Positions 49,350-58,702 of a stretch of 64,000 nucleotides of DNA are shown here, one piece after another. The notes beneath the pieces are model-generated. The model did not search any database. It was not told where the DNA came from and saw only the letters and a program-made list of their open reading frames with translations. This DNA is from Aquirhabdus parva (GTDB lineage: Bacteria; Pseudomonadota; Gammaproteobacteria; Pseudomonadales; Moraxellaceae), in contig NZ_CP031222.1 of assembly GCF_003351745.1 (NCBI RefSeq), forward strand, positions 1,098,207-1,162,206, in the 5' to 3' direction. How positions within the stretch are numbered: position 1 is the first letter of the stretch; the number at the start of each line of letters is the position of its first letter. The position numbers and the translations under genes were made by a program.

Positions 49350-50207
49350 ATGAACAGACCGATAACAGATACGCAAGTTGCTCCTCATGTTGAAGTTGCG
49401 CTTCAGACCACGACCAAGAAAAAGCCAAAAGTATTGAGTTTACGATTGAATACTTTATTGATAAGTGCAGCGACTCTGTTGGGGGTACTTCTGATTTGGT
49501 GGCTTATTACGACACTGGGTTGGATTAAGCCATTATTTTTACCGGCACCCTCAACGGTATTGGCTAGATTCCTGAGCTTATCCAGCGATGGTTATCTGGG
49601 CACAAGCCTCTGGCAACATACAGGAGCGAGTCTAAGACGGATCAGTTTGGCTTTATTGGCGGCGATCCTGATCGCGGTGCCAACGGGTATTGCGATCGGT
49701 CAGAGTCGTGTAATTCGCGGCATCATCGATCCGTTGGTTGAGTTTTATCGGCCTATTCCGCCATTGGCATATCTGCCTTTGATTGTCATCTGGTTTGGAA
49801 TTGGTGAGTTTTCCAAGATTTTACTGATCTATCTGGCTATTTTTGCTCCTATCTTCATTGCAACTTCGACGGGTGTGCTTGCTGTTGATCAGAAGAAATT
49901 ATTAGCGGCAAAGTCCTTAGGTGCGACTCCATCTCAGCTCATTCGATATGTGGTTATCCCGAGTGCGTTGCCACAAATTTTGACCGGGATCCGTATTGGT
50001 CTAGGTGTGGGGTGGTCCACGTTGGTAGCGGCTGAGCTGATTGCTGCGACGCAAGGACTCGGGTTTATGGTCCAATCTGCCGCGCAGCTATTGCAGACTG
50101 ATGTCGTCATCGTCGGTATTTTGATTATTGCCATCATCGCAGTGGCGCTGGAGTTGGGGTTACGGGCCTTGCAAAAACGCCTAGTGCCTTGGGATCACAA
50201 TCCATAA
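49350..50207 (+). CDS. tauC: Taurine ABC transporter permease
   Basis: Membrane subunit of the importer, 285 residues with about six transmembrane segments after a polar N-terminal tail of some 35 residues. It has the ABC permease (EAA) loop AAKSLGATPSQLIRYVVIPSALPQILTGIRIGLGVGWSTLVAAEL. PLVEFYRPIPPLAYLPLIVIWFGIGEFSKI is the usual TauC/SsuC sequence. It is the third gene of the operon. Confidence 0.95.
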   Translation: MNRPITDTQVAPHVEVALQTTTKKKPKVLSLRLNTLLISAATLLGVLLIWWLITTLGWIKPLFLPAPSTVLARFLSLSSDGYLGTSLWQHTGASLRRISLALLAAILIAVPTGIAIGQSRVIRGIIDPLVEFYRPIPPLAYLPLIVIWFGIGEFSKILLIYLAIFAPIFIATSTGVLAVDQKKLLAAKSLGATPSQLIRYVVIPSALPQILTGIRIGLGVGWSTLVAAELIAATQGLGFMVQSAAQLLQTDVVIVGILIIAIIAVALELGLRALQKRLVPWDHNP

Positions 50208-50276
50208 GTCCAGTCATTTGGATGTCTCATTTTCAATAAGGGGTTGTCCTTCTCCCCAATGTTCTCGAGTTTTGTT

Positions 50277-51170
50277 ATGTCTTCTTTTACAGCACCTATT
50301 GCTTCTGCTAGCGCCTCTACGCCCATTGGTATTCAGGTCATACCCTTGAGCCCCGCTATCGGTGCGATCATTGAGGGTATTCACCTGAGTCAATCTATTA
50401 GCCATGAGATCAAACAGTTTTTAGAGCAAGCACTGGTTGAACATCAGGTTCTTTTTTTTAGAAATCAGCCTTTGACACCTGCGGAGCATTATCGTTTTGC
50501 GAGAAATTTTGGGGATCTGCATATTCATCCGATATATCCCAATGTGCCTGAGCAGCCCGAAATTTTGATCTTGGATACGGAGCGAAATGATTTACGAGAT
50601 AATGCACTCTGGCATACCGATGTTAGCTTTTCGGCAACACCCCCTTTAGGATCAATATTAAGTGCAAAAAAAATTCCGCCAATCGGTGGAGATACGCTGT
50701 GGGCGAGTGGTACTGCAGCTTATGCTGCTTTATCTCCTGCCATTCAACAATTGCTGACTGGTCTAACAGCGCAACATGATATTGCCAAGTCTTTTCCAGC
50801 AGATCGCTTTGCAACCAATCCTGAGGAGCGTAGTCGCTTTGAAGCTGCACTGAAAAAGAATCCACCAGTGACACATCCTGTAGTTCGGACTCATCCGATT
50901 TCAGGTCTACCAGCACTCTTTGTTAATGAGGGTTTTACCACCCGAATTAACGAGCTTTCCGACCCTGAAAGCCAAGCATTATTGGCATTCTTGTTTCAGC
51001 ATAGTCAACGACCTGATTTTACCGTCCGCTGGCGCTGGCAGAAAGATGATGTGGCTTTCTGGGATAATCGAGTGACTTTTCATTATGCTATTGATGATTA
51101 TCGTCCTCAGCATCGCGTCATGCAGCGTGCGACTGTCAACGGCGATAAACCGTATTTTTTAGAAAGATAA
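50277..51170 (+). CDS. tauD: Taurine dioxygenase TauD
   Basis: Fe(II)- and 2-oxoglutarate-dependent dioxygenase that breaks taurine into sulfite and aminoacetaldehyde so the sulfur can be used. The first iron ligands are in LWHTDVSF (His and Asp), and the C-terminal His is in the [17 protein letters not shown] region, with the 2-oxoglutarate Arg just after. The body tracks E. coli TauD ([47 protein letters not shown]). The start is uncertain: I use an ATG giving 297 residues; starts 6 and 11 codons earlier exist but add a non-conserved Ser-rich piece. It closes the tauABCD cluster, 69 bases after tauC. Confidence 0.94.
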   Translation: MSSFTAPIASASASTPIGIQVIPLSPAIGAIIEGIHLSQSISHEIKQFLEQALVEHQVLFFRNQPLTPAEHYRFARNFGDLHIHPIYPNVPEQPEILILDTERNDLRDNALWHTDVSFSATPPLGSILSAKKIPPIGGDTLWASGTAAYAALSPAIQQLLTGLTAQHDIAKSFPADRFATNPEERSRFEAALKKNPPVTHPVVRTHPISGLPALFVNEGFTTRINELSDPESQALLAFLFQHSQRPDFTVRWRWQKDDVAFWDNRVTFHYAIDDYRPQHRVMQRATVNGDKPYFLER

Positions 51171-51402
51171 TAACGTGATTACGCCTTATCCTTTAGAAGT
51201 ATCCCTTTATGTTTTAGATGCAATATATTATTTCTCATAAGGTTATGGATTTTATGTAAAACGGATTGGTTAGTAAAAATTATATAATTATCGTATTGAT
51301 TTTTACTTTTTATTAATCATCCCTTTTATTAATTCTTAATTTGAATGTTTATATCAGCTATAAATATATTGTTAAGGGGGATGGTCGTCTAAAAAATAAA
51401 AA

Positions 51403-51426
51403 TCCTGACTTATTTATTTTTCAGGA
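51403..51426 (+). promoter_or_regulatory. Hairpin covering the receptor ribosome-binding site
   Basis: TCCTGA (51403-51408) can pair with TCAGGA (51421-51426) around a 12-base U-rich loop. The right arm contains the AGGA ribosome-binding site of the receptor, so folding would hide it. The stem is short, so this is a weak suggestion of translational control. Confidence 0.35.
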
Positions 51427-51432
51427 AATATG

Positions 51433-53673
51433 ATGCTTCGACTTAAAAAAAGACCTATTGCGGCTGCGGTATTGAGCTTGATCTATTGTGCGGGGGCTTA
51501 TGCGGAAGATGTTGCCACCGATGCGGCACAAGCCGTAACGGTTTTTGGAACTCGTCAAACCCGCCAGGTCTCAGAAGTGGGAAAATCTGATATCGCCGAT
51601 ACTGCACCTGGATCAAGTCCACTGAAAGCGATTAGTCGTTTGCCTGGCGTGAACTTTAATTCAGCGGATACGTATGGTGGCTATGAGTGGGGAAGCCGAA
51701 TCAGTATCCGAGGTTTTAGTCAAAATCAATTGGGCTTTACCCTCGATGATGTGCCGCTTGGGGACATGAGTTATCGCAATTACAATGGTCTACACATATC
51801 ACGGGCGATCTCATCAGAAAATATTGCCCGAGCTGTTGTATCACAAGGGACTGGTGCCTTGGGCACGGCATCAACCAGTAATCTGGGTGGAACCTTGCAG
51901 TTTTATTCTTTAGATCCATCTGACAAAGCGGGTGTTAACCTACAACAAAGCTTCGGACAAGACTCTGCCAAGCGTTCTTTTGTACGCTTAGATACGGGGC
52001 TGATTGCGGGTAGTAATACCAAGCTGTCTTTAAGCTTCACGGATCAAGACTCTGATAAATGGCGCGGTGATGGCGCTCAAAAACAACAACAGTTCAATTC
52101 CAAACTGGTTTCCAACTTTGAAAATGCCAAGTTCAGTGCATTCTTAAACTGGTCAGATCGCAAAGAAGTGGATTACATGGATCAGTCCAAAGATAGCATT
52201 CGTCGTTTGGGCTATAACTGGGATTATTATGCGCCGAACTGGAATACAGCAATCAATTCGGCCAAGCATCAATGGGCATCGGGTGAAACCTCAGAAGATG
52301 ATGCGTACTACAATGGGTCGGGTCTACGTGAGGACTGGCTTGCAGGTGCAACATTGGATTATTTCTTGACTGACCATGCATCAATCAAAACCACGGTCTA
52401 CCATCATAATCAAGAGGGGACGGGTACATGGTGGCTGCCGAATCCGCCCGTCGTGAATGGTACGCCTGTACTTCCGATTGCTTTACGCACACTTGAGTTT
52501 AATATCAATCGTTCTGGGATTCTTTCGGCGTTGACGATCGAAAGCGGCATTCATACCTTTAATACGGGTATTTGGTATGAGCGCAATGATTTTGATAATG
52601 CAATGCGGTTTTACGCGCAGGATTCAGGGCCAAGTTCTCCTTATGAGCGTCCTTCAGATCCATACTTGACGCGTTGGGATTATAACTTTCAGACCGATAC
52701 CATACAGTTCCATGCCCAAGATACGTTGAAGCTATCAGATCAATTAACGGTTAACTTCGGTTTTAAGACACCACGAAGCACCACGTCGATCAAGAGTTAT
52801 AACGATACTGCAGCAAGCTTCAGGCTGAATGGCTCATTGACTGCAACAAAGAACTTTTTACCACAAGCGGGGATTAACTTTAAGCTGAATGAGCACAATG
52901 AGTTATTTGCCGATGCCGCACAAAATATTACGGCTTATCGCGGTGTGATCAAAGGGGGGGCTTCGCCTTTTGATACGACCCAAGCCGGATTTGATGCCGT
53001 GAAGCAGACGATTCGTCCTGAGGAGTCGATTACAACTGAAGCAGGCTGGCGCTATCATGATCGTGAGTTAGAGAGCTCAGTGACGGTATACCATGTTGAT
53101 TTTAAAAACCGTTTATTGGCACTCCAGCAAGGAGCTGCGATCATTGGTAATCCTTCCATACTCTCCAACGTGGGGAAGGTTGAGACTAATGGGATACAGG
53201 GTTATTTTGCATGGTCACCTCTCTCTCGTTTGAAATGGAGTAACTCCCTCAGTTATAACGACTCAAAATATAAAGATGATTTCACAGATAATGGTGTGAT
53301 TTACCACAGCTCAGGTAAACAAGTGGTCGATGCGCCGCGCTGGATTGGTAGCTCTGAATTAACCTATGATAACGGTCAGGCTTTTGGTCATGTGGGCGTG
53401 AATTACATTGGTAAGCGTTATTATACCTATGTGAATGATAACTCGGTTCAAGGGTATAGCTTGTGGGATTTGGGCGGTGGCTATCGCTGGAAAAATGTCG
53501 GATACGCGAATGAATTAAACTTAAGCTTTACGGTCAATAACGTACTGAATAAGAAGTTCTTTGTATTTGGCGATAATCCATTCCCTTCCAGCGATGCAGC
53601 CGGTACGTCGTATAATCTCCTTGCCGGTGCGCCACGTACCGCATTCTTGACCTTAGGGGCTAAGTTTAAATAA
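51433..53673 (+). CDS. TonB-dependent receptor next to tau genes
   Basis: A 746-residue outer-membrane receptor with a signal peptide ending GAYAED. It has a short plug with PLKAISRLPGVNFNSADTYGGYEWGSRISIRGFSQNQLGFTLDDVPLGDMSYRNYNGLHISRAI, and the STSNLGGTLQF segment. The barrel ends with a Phe-Lys (LGAKFK). The nearby AGGA gives an ATG at 51433; an ATG one codon earlier is also possible. Its position after tauD suggests uptake of sulfonates or another sulfur source, as in other sulfur-starvation gene clusters; this is inferred. A close relative begins at 63480. A terminator follows. Confidence 0.9.
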   Translation: MLRLKKRPIAAAVLSLIYCAGAYAEDVATDAAQAVTVFGTRQTRQVSEVGKSDIADTAPGSSPLKAISRLPGVNFNSADTYGGYEWGSRISIRGFSQNQLGFTLDDVPLGDMSYRNYNGLHISRAISSENIARAVVSQGTGALGTASTSNLGGTLQFYSLDPSDKAGVNLQQSFGQDSAKRSFVRLDTGLIAGSNTKLSLSFTDQDSDKWRGDGAQKQQQFNSKLVSNFENAKFSAFLNWSDRKEVDYMDQSKDSIRRLGYNWDYYAPNWNTAINSAKHQWASGETSEDDAYYNGSGLREDWLAGATLDYFLTDHASIKTTVYHHNQEGTGTWWLPNPPVVNGTPVLPIALRTLEFNINRSGILSALTIESGIHTFNTGIWYERNDFDNAMRFYAQDSGPSSPYERPSDPYLTRWDYNFQTDTIQFHAQDTLKLSDQLTVNFGFKTPRSTTSIKSYNDTAASFRLNGSLTATKNFLPQAGINFKLNEHNELFADAAQNITAYRGVIKGGASPFDTTQAGFDAVKQTIRPEESITTEAGWRYHDRELESSVTVYHVDFKNRLLALQQGAAIIGNPSILSNVGKVETNGIQGYFAWSPLSRLKWSNSLSYNDSKYKDDFTDNGVIYHSSGKQVVDAPRWIGSSELTYDNGQAFGHVGVNYIGKRYYTYVNDNSVQGYSLWDLGGGYRWKNVGYANELNLSFTVNNVLNKKFFVFGDNPFPSSDAAGTSYNLLAGAPRTAFLTLGAKFK

Positions 53674-53695
53674 TTGAACTGACCCATCTTCTTAC

Positions 53696-53733
53696 CCATG
53701 GGCTTATTGAAATGAGCCCATGGTTCTTTTTTT
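53696..53733 (+). terminator. Terminator after the tau-linked receptor
   Basis: CCATGGGCT (53696) pairs with AGCCCATGG (53715) around a 10-base loop, followed by TTCTTTTTTT. It separates the receptor from the SMR gene. Confidence 0.85.
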
Positions 53734-53749
53734 ATTTGGTGTTTACGTT

Positions 53750-54070
53750 ATGAATTGGACTTATCTTGCCATCGCAATTATTTCAGAAGTGATTGCGACT
53801 TCGGTGCTAAAGTCCTCAGATGGATTTAGCCATCTCCTGCCTTCTGTTGTGGTCGTGGTTGGCTACGGCATCGCCTTCTATTTTCTGTCTTTAACTTTAC
53901 GTACCATTCCCATAGGAATCGCTTATGCTATCTGGTCGGGCGTAGGCATTGTACTCATCTCGGTTGTCGGCTGGATTATCTATGGTCAGAAATTAGATTT
54001 AACGGCGATTTTAGGGATATCATTGATCACTGCAGGCGCCATCATTTTAAATCTATCCTCTAAAGCCTAA
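53750..54070 (+). CDS. Small multidrug resistance exporter (EmrE-like)
   Basis: Four-helix proton-coupled exporter of quaternary ammonium and cationic dyes, 106 residues. The essential Glu (E13) is in IISEVIATSVLKSSDGF. GIAYAIWSGVGIVLISVVGWIIYGQKLDLTAILGISLI matches EmrE closely. I prefer the inner ATG, which gives the usual start MNWTYLAIAI; the frame opens ten codons earlier, over the terminator's T-run. The chromosomal position and lack of integron features suggest a housekeeping copy. Confidence 0.93.
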   Translation: MNWTYLAIAIISEVIATSVLKSSDGFSHLLPSVVVVVGYGIAFYFLSLTLRTIPIGIAYAIWSGVGIVLISVVGWIIYGQKLDLTAILGISLITAGAIILNLSSKA

Positions 54071-54184
54071 ATTAAAAATATCATTTTTGCGCTACCTAAT
54101 CTTTGATGTTATAGATAACGTCGTCATGTCCTGCTTTTTATTATATGCTCTCGATAACGTTTAAATCATTCACAGGACAACTCT

Positions 54185-55234
54185 ATGAGTTTCCCGATCC
54201 AGAGGGCGATGTTTATTCTAGGTCGATTTTGCGTATCGCTAGTTTTACTCGGTGCCGTAATCTGGGGTGGTTTTGCGCTCTGGTATCAGTTTCCGAGTGC
54301 ACCGCTTGGTAAAGTTGTTGCAATCGTTATATGGGTTGTCTTGGGTGGATTTGCATTGTGGCAAGTATGGGGAGGGCAGGCCAGATGGCCTGCTTTACTT
54401 ATTTATGTGGTTGCTTTTGTCGGCTTACTGGGCTGGTGGAGTACTATAAAACCTTCCAATCAGCGTGATTGGGCCGATGATGTCGCGCATGTTTTACATG
54501 CCGAAGTTCATGGTGATCAAGTTAAGCTGGATAAGGTGCGGAATTTCGACTGGCATACCGAGACACAATATGATGCGCGCTGGGAAACACGCCATTATGA
54601 TTTAAAGCAACTGGTTTCTGCCGATCTCATCTTATCCTATTGGATGGGTCCTGCCATTGCGCATACCCTAGTATCCTTTGGTTTTAAAGATGGTAGTCAC
54701 GTAGTCTTCTCCCTAGAGATTCGCAAAGAGCGTCATGAGAGTTTTTCAGCCATTGGGGGATTCTTTCGTGAATTTGAAGTCGTGATGATTGCTGCCGATG
54801 AGCGAGATATTGTTCGGGTGCGCAGCAATGTACGCGGCGAGCAGGTCTATCTCTATCGACTCAACGTGCCACAGCAAGATTTACGCTTGATGTTCCTCAA
54901 TTACATGGATGAAGCTAAGTCCTTAGAGAATAAGCCTAGTTTCTATAATACGCTGACCACGAATTGCACCACCATCGTCTATGACTTGGCTCGACGTATT
55001 TCTCCAACCTTACCTCTAGATTATCGTTTGATTCTTTCTGGTTATTTGGGTGAGTACGCACAGGATGCCAAGTTATTAACCCCAAACTATGATTTCAAAA
55101 CGCTACAGCAGCGGGGATATATCAATCCGCGAGCAATTGCTGCTGGGCAAGATGCTCATTTTTCAGAAATCATCCGGCAGGGCGTTCCGGGTATAGCCGC
55201 AATCAAAGCCCCGATCCAAAAAGGAACTCCGTGA
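54185..55234 (+). CDS. DUF4105 membrane protein
   Basis: A 349-residue inner-membrane protein. The first 90 residues hold about three membrane segments (about 10-31, 42-60, 67-86). A soluble DUF4105 domain follows (about 150-300): LILSYWMGPAIAHTLVSFGFKDGSHVVFSLEIRKE, then YNTLTTNCTTIVYDLARRI with Cys261. The family is related to papain-like NlpC/P60 folds, with this Cys and the preceding His as possible catalytic residues (AIAHTLVSF). A hydrolase or transglutaminase-like activity in the periplasm is possible but unproven. The stop overlaps the start of a lipoprotein hydrolase gene by one base, so the two proteins probably work together. Confidence 0.83.
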   Translation: MSFPIQRAMFILGRFCVSLVLLGAVIWGGFALWYQFPSAPLGKVVAIVIWVVLGGFALWQVWGGQARWPALLIYVVAFVGLLGWWSTIKPSNQRDWADDVAHVLHAEVHGDQVKLDKVRNFDWHTETQYDARWETRHYDLKQLVSADLILSYWMGPAIAHTLVSFGFKDGSHVVFSLEIRKERHESFSAIGGFFREFEVVMIAADERDIVRVRSNVRGEQVYLYRLNVPQQDLRLMFLNYMDEAKSLENKPSFYNTLTTNCTTIVYDLARRISPTLPLDYRLILSGYLGEYAQDAKLLTPNYDFKTLQQRGYINPRAIAAGQDAHFSEIIRQGVPGIAAIKAPIQKGTP

Positions 55235-57222
55235 TGCTGACTTTGTACACGATGCGGACATGGATGTTGTTGGCGGGCATCTGTCTCAGCTTGTTAAATG
55301 GTTGCGCGATGGTCGAAGTCAGTTCTATGCGTCCGACTGACTATATTGCACTGCAACGCGGTGATATCTTGACAACGAACAAGCTGAGTTCGGCAACGAT
55401 AGATGTCTTGAATGTCGTTGATTTAGATGAGGCGCGCTGCAGAAAGAAAGTCACAGAATGCATCGCCGCGATCAAAAGTACTTCAGGGCTTACCGATGAA
55501 CGACGTTTATCGAGTCTATCTGAACTCTGGATGCTGGCAGCCATGAGCCATCCCGTTCAACAAAGTTCAACGGATGTCGAAGCTGATATTGATGCTTGGC
55601 TGGAAGTGGCACGTTATGCTTATGCTTATCTATTTTTTACAGGACGTACTCCGGGTGAGCGTGCGTTTGAAGACCGTCAGACGCAGGTAAAAGATTATTA
55701 TAATTATGCGGTCCAGCAGGCGACGATCTTATTGTTTCATCGTCAAAAAACTTTGTATGGAACAAATCCAACTTGGGTGACCAATGAGATCCAGATCGGT
55801 CATTGGACTGTAGATGTTGATCGATCTAATCTTAAGAATGTCAGTCAAGTTCCACAGGAAGTAATTCCTGCGGCAACATTACGCTTTAATGGCTTACGCA
55901 GTGTTTATCGGCGCGATGGCTTTGGGGCTGAGCTTGTCGCTGTTATGCCCCAAGCACCTTTGGGCGATAGTATGACAACGCGTTTGAATAAGCTGCTTAA
56001 ACCCGCGAAGAAAACTGCCGTTTACAGTGAGATGCCTTCACCAGAGGTGACAGTGATGTTCCGATTCGTTGGTTTTACTTTGCCGGAAGTTTTAGCCACA
56101 CATCATTTGCAATTGGCAACGTATGATCCTTATATGCAGTCCCGGGTCATCATTAAAGATCAGACAGTCCCACTTGCTGCGAATTTTACTGCAGGTTATG
56201 GGCTGTGGCTTGCACGGTCAGGCTTTGCGACTCAGTCACTTCGGACCCTGTTTGGTCGTTCAGAAGGCATCACTACGCCGCATGTGTATCTGATGCAGCC
56301 TTATGATCCTAAGCGCCGTATTATTGTCATGCTGCATGGTCTGGCCAGTAGTCCAGAAGCATGGGTGAATGTCGCCAATGAGGTGCTTGGCGATGAAGCC
56401 CTACGCCAGCATTACCAAGTTTGGCAGGTGTATTACCCCACCAATGCGCCCATTGCGTATAACCTTGCATTGATTCGTGATGCGCTGGATCAGACTTTAC
56501 AACATTTTGACCCCACAGGTACGGCACCTGCTTCCAAAGATATGGTGCTGATCGGGCACAGTATGGGCGGCGTCATTTCTAGGCTACTGGTTTCAACTGC
56601 CCAAGATCAATTGTGGAGTGCACTCTTTGAAAAAAGGCATATCGATGCCGATCGGCTGGCAAAACTCCATGATCGACTGGATCCCTTGCTCACCTTTAAG
56701 CCAATGCCAAACGTTGAGCGAGTGATTTTTATTGCGGCTCCGCATCGCGGTACACCCTTTGCGAGTAACACCATTGGACGTTGGGTGGGGAACTTGATTA
56801 AGTTACCCATAAGTTTGTTGGATCGTTTTGACGATGTTGCGCAGATTTTGACAGAAGGGAATATCAATCTCTTATCGGGCAAAGATCGTATGGTACCGAA
56901 TAGCATCGATAATTTGAAGGATACCGATCCGTTTGTGCGAGCGGCTGCGACTTTGCCGATTTCACCGGAAGTCAAATATCACTCCATTATTGCTAAACGC
57001 AAAGCCTCGACGCCGTTACTCGACTCTGACGATGGTGTCGTGCCTTATCGCAGCTCTCACTTAGATGGAGCATTGTCTGAAAAGGTGATTATTTCATCCC
57101 ATAGTGTACAAGATACGCCGCAGTCTATTTTGGAGATTAGGCGGATTCTCCATGAGGATTTGGGGGATTCGGATAAAGTCTCTTTTGATCGTTCTGAGGT
57201 CGGGGAGCATAGAGACTTATGA
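55234..57222 (+). CDS. Lipoprotein alpha/beta hydrolase
   Basis: A 662-residue lipoprotein with lipobox LLNGC near residue 24. The first 300 residues are not recognised. The hydrolase domain starts near 365 (PKRRIIVMLHGLASSPEAWVNVANEV). It has the nucleophile elbow GHSMGG near 442, a candidate acid loop around LDSDDGVVP, and SSHSVQDTP as the probable catalytic His. AAPHRGTPFA is a typical lipase segment. GTGATG start: I use the ATG, which overlaps the previous stop, with AGGA upstream; the GTG one codon earlier is possible. It is probably outer-membrane anchored and acts on lipids or esters. It ends 4 bases from the converging cfa gene with no terminator between. Confidence 0.83.
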   Translation: MLTLYTMRTWMLLAGICLSLLNGCAMVEVSSMRPTDYIALQRGDILTTNKLSSATIDVLNVVDLDEARCRKKVTECIAAIKSTSGLTDERRLSSLSELWMLAAMSHPVQQSSTDVEADIDAWLEVARYAYAYLFFTGRTPGERAFEDRQTQVKDYYNYAVQQATILLFHRQKTLYGTNPTWVTNEIQIGHWTVDVDRSNLKNVSQVPQEVIPAATLRFNGLRSVYRRDGFGAELVAVMPQAPLGDSMTTRLNKLLKPAKKTAVYSEMPSPEVTVMFRFVGFTLPEVLATHHLQLATYDPYMQSRVIIKDQTVPLAANFTAGYGLWLARSGFATQSLRTLFGRSEGITTPHVYLMQPYDPKRRIIVMLHGLASSPEAWVNVANEVLGDEALRQHYQVWQVYYPTNAPIAYNLALIRDALDQTLQHFDPTGTAPASKDMVLIGHSMGGVISRLLVSTAQDQLWSALFEKRHIDADRLAKLHDRLDPLLTFKPMPNVERVIFIAAPHRGTPFASNTIGRWVGNLIKLPISLLDRFDDVAQILTEGNINLLSGKDRMVPNSIDNLKDTDPFVRAAATLPISPEVKYHSIIAKRKASTPLLDSDDGVVPYRSSHLDGALSEKVIISSHSVQDTPQSILEIRRILHEDLGDSDKVSFDRSEVGEHRDL

Positions 57223-57226
57223 TTTC

Positions 57227-58387
57227 TTAAAGTTTAGGGATGTCAGGTCTTTGATATCCTCCAGTAATACCTTCTTTCGAGAGTACCCATTGCCAAAGCT
57301 GCATATCTCGGGCGCGAAATACTCCTGCGCACAGCAGTAAGTAATAACGCCACATCCGATAGAACCGCTCGCCGTATTGGTCTTTGAATTTAGGCCACGC
57401 GGCTTCAAAGTTGGCATGCCAAGCCATAAGGGTTTTGTCGTAGTCAGCACTGAAATTATGTAGGTCTTCTACAACGAACAAACCATCAACGGCATCGCCA
57501 ATTTGTCCAATGGAAGGTAGATAACCATTCGGAAAGATGTATTTGTCAATCCATGCATCGGTATGCGATCTGCGCTGATTTTTGCCGATGGTATGCAGTA
57601 AGAAAAGACCATCCTCTTTAAGACAACGATGAGCAACGGTCATGTAGGTTTTATAGTTTTTATAGCCGACATGCTCGAACATCCCGATACTGGCAATACG
57701 ATCAAAGGGTTCATTGATCGAGCGATAATCTTGTAGACGAAACTCTAAGGGGAGACCTGCATAGCGTTTTTGAGCCCAATCCGCTTGCTCTTTGGAGATA
57801 GTGATCCCTACGCATTTCACACCATAGTGCTGAGCGGCATATCCCATCAAACTGCCCCAACCGCAGCCAATATCTAGCAAGCGCATACCGGGTTTAAGCT
57901 GAAGCTTGCGGCAGATCATATCGAGTTTAGCTTCTTGCGCTTGCTCTAAATTCTTTGCACCGCTTTGCCAGTACCCACAGGTATAAGTCATTCTGGAGTC
58001 GAGCATGCTGGCATAAAAATCATTGCCGATGTCGTAGTGGGCTTCACCTACTTTCCAAGCCCGTTTTAAACTTTGTAAATTAAACAGTCTAGCCCGTAAG
58101 CTCAGCAAGAGCATACGAATGGGCTGAATTTTTTGATCAAGATGGGCATGGAGAATGCGATAGAAAAATTCATCCAGCTGCTCCACATCCCAGTCTCCAT
58201 CCATATAGGACTCACCCAGTCCAAGGTTGCCCATAGACAGCACGCGTGCTGCAACTTTTGAGTTATAGATTTGCATATCCCAAGGTCGATGACCACCCAT
58301 AGTGATATCTGCTTGGCTGAGTAGCTCACTCAGCGCTTGTTCTTCGGAGGTTTTCTTAAGACTTGGGATATTTGAAATGCTATTCAT
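57227..58387 (-). CDS. cfa: Cyclopropane-fatty-acyl-phospholipid synthase
   Basis: SAM-dependent enzyme that adds a methylene bridge to unsaturated chains of membrane phospholipids, typically at stationary phase. It has 386 residues. An N-terminal lipid-binding domain includes LGLGESYMDGDWDVEQLDEFFYRIL. The catalytic domain includes AHYDIGNDFYASMLDSRMTYTCGYW, the SAM motif LLDIGCGWGSLMGYAA, IGMFEHVGYKNY and the C-terminal RMWRYYLLLCAGVFRARDMQLWQWVLSK. It stands alone. The upstream region is 315 bases. Confidence 0.95.
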   Translation of the reverse strand: MNSISNIPSLKKTSEEQALSELLSQADITMGGHRPWDMQIYNSKVAARVLSMGNLGLGESYMDGDWDVEQLDEFFYRILHAHLDQKIQPIRMLLLSLRARLFNLQSLKRAWKVGEAHYDIGNDFYASMLDSRMTYTCGYWQSGAKNLEQAQEAKLDMICRKLQLKPGMRLLDIGCGWGSLMGYAAQHYGVKCVGITISKEQADWAQKRYAGLPLEFRLQDYRSINEPFDRIASIGMFEHVGYKNYKTYMTVAHRCLKEDGLFLLHTIGKNQRRSHTDAWIDKYIFPNGYLPSIGQIGDAVDGLFVVEDLHNFSADYDKTLMAWHANFEAAWPKFKDQYGERFYRMWRYYLLLCAGVFRARDMQLWQWVLSKEGITGGYQRPDIPKL

Positions 58388-58702
58388 TGTGGTTACCTTG
58401 CTGAGTTATATTCGTGATATGAGATATAACGGTATCCTGAACAACCTTAGATAGTATGGAATAGGGCTATCCATCGTATCAAGCTGTCCACATGGCGTCT
58501 GTACGCTAGCCAACAGACCGAGGTATAAAAAAAGAGTGAACCATATAAAAAATAGATCGTAAATAGGTTATTTATTAACCTGTTTGGTATTTTTGAAATG
58601 AGCATAATTCGATTGTTCATATCCCTGTCAGAATTCCTTAATACGTAGCGCGTATCCTGCTTTGCATTCGTCATGATGTGATCATTAACAGGATGCTTCT
58701 CC
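58388..58702. promoter_or_regulatory. Divergent region between cfa and the phosphoesterase gene
   Basis: Three hundred and fifteen bases without a convincing gene. A hairpin AGGTTA-TTTAT-TAACCT lies at about 58567-58583. A weak PhoB-like pattern lies at 58614-58658 and is listed separately. AGGA precedes the phosphoesterase ATG. Confidence 0.45.
58614..58658 (+). promoter_or_regulatory. Weak PhoB-like box before the phosphoesterase gene
   Basis: TGTTCAT (58614), CTGTCAG (58625) and CCTTAAT (58636) are spaced by exactly 11 bases, with a -10-like TATCCT ten bases further on (58653-58658). Only the middle repeat matches the consensus CTGTCAT well (6 of 7), so this may be chance. Confidence 0.3.
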
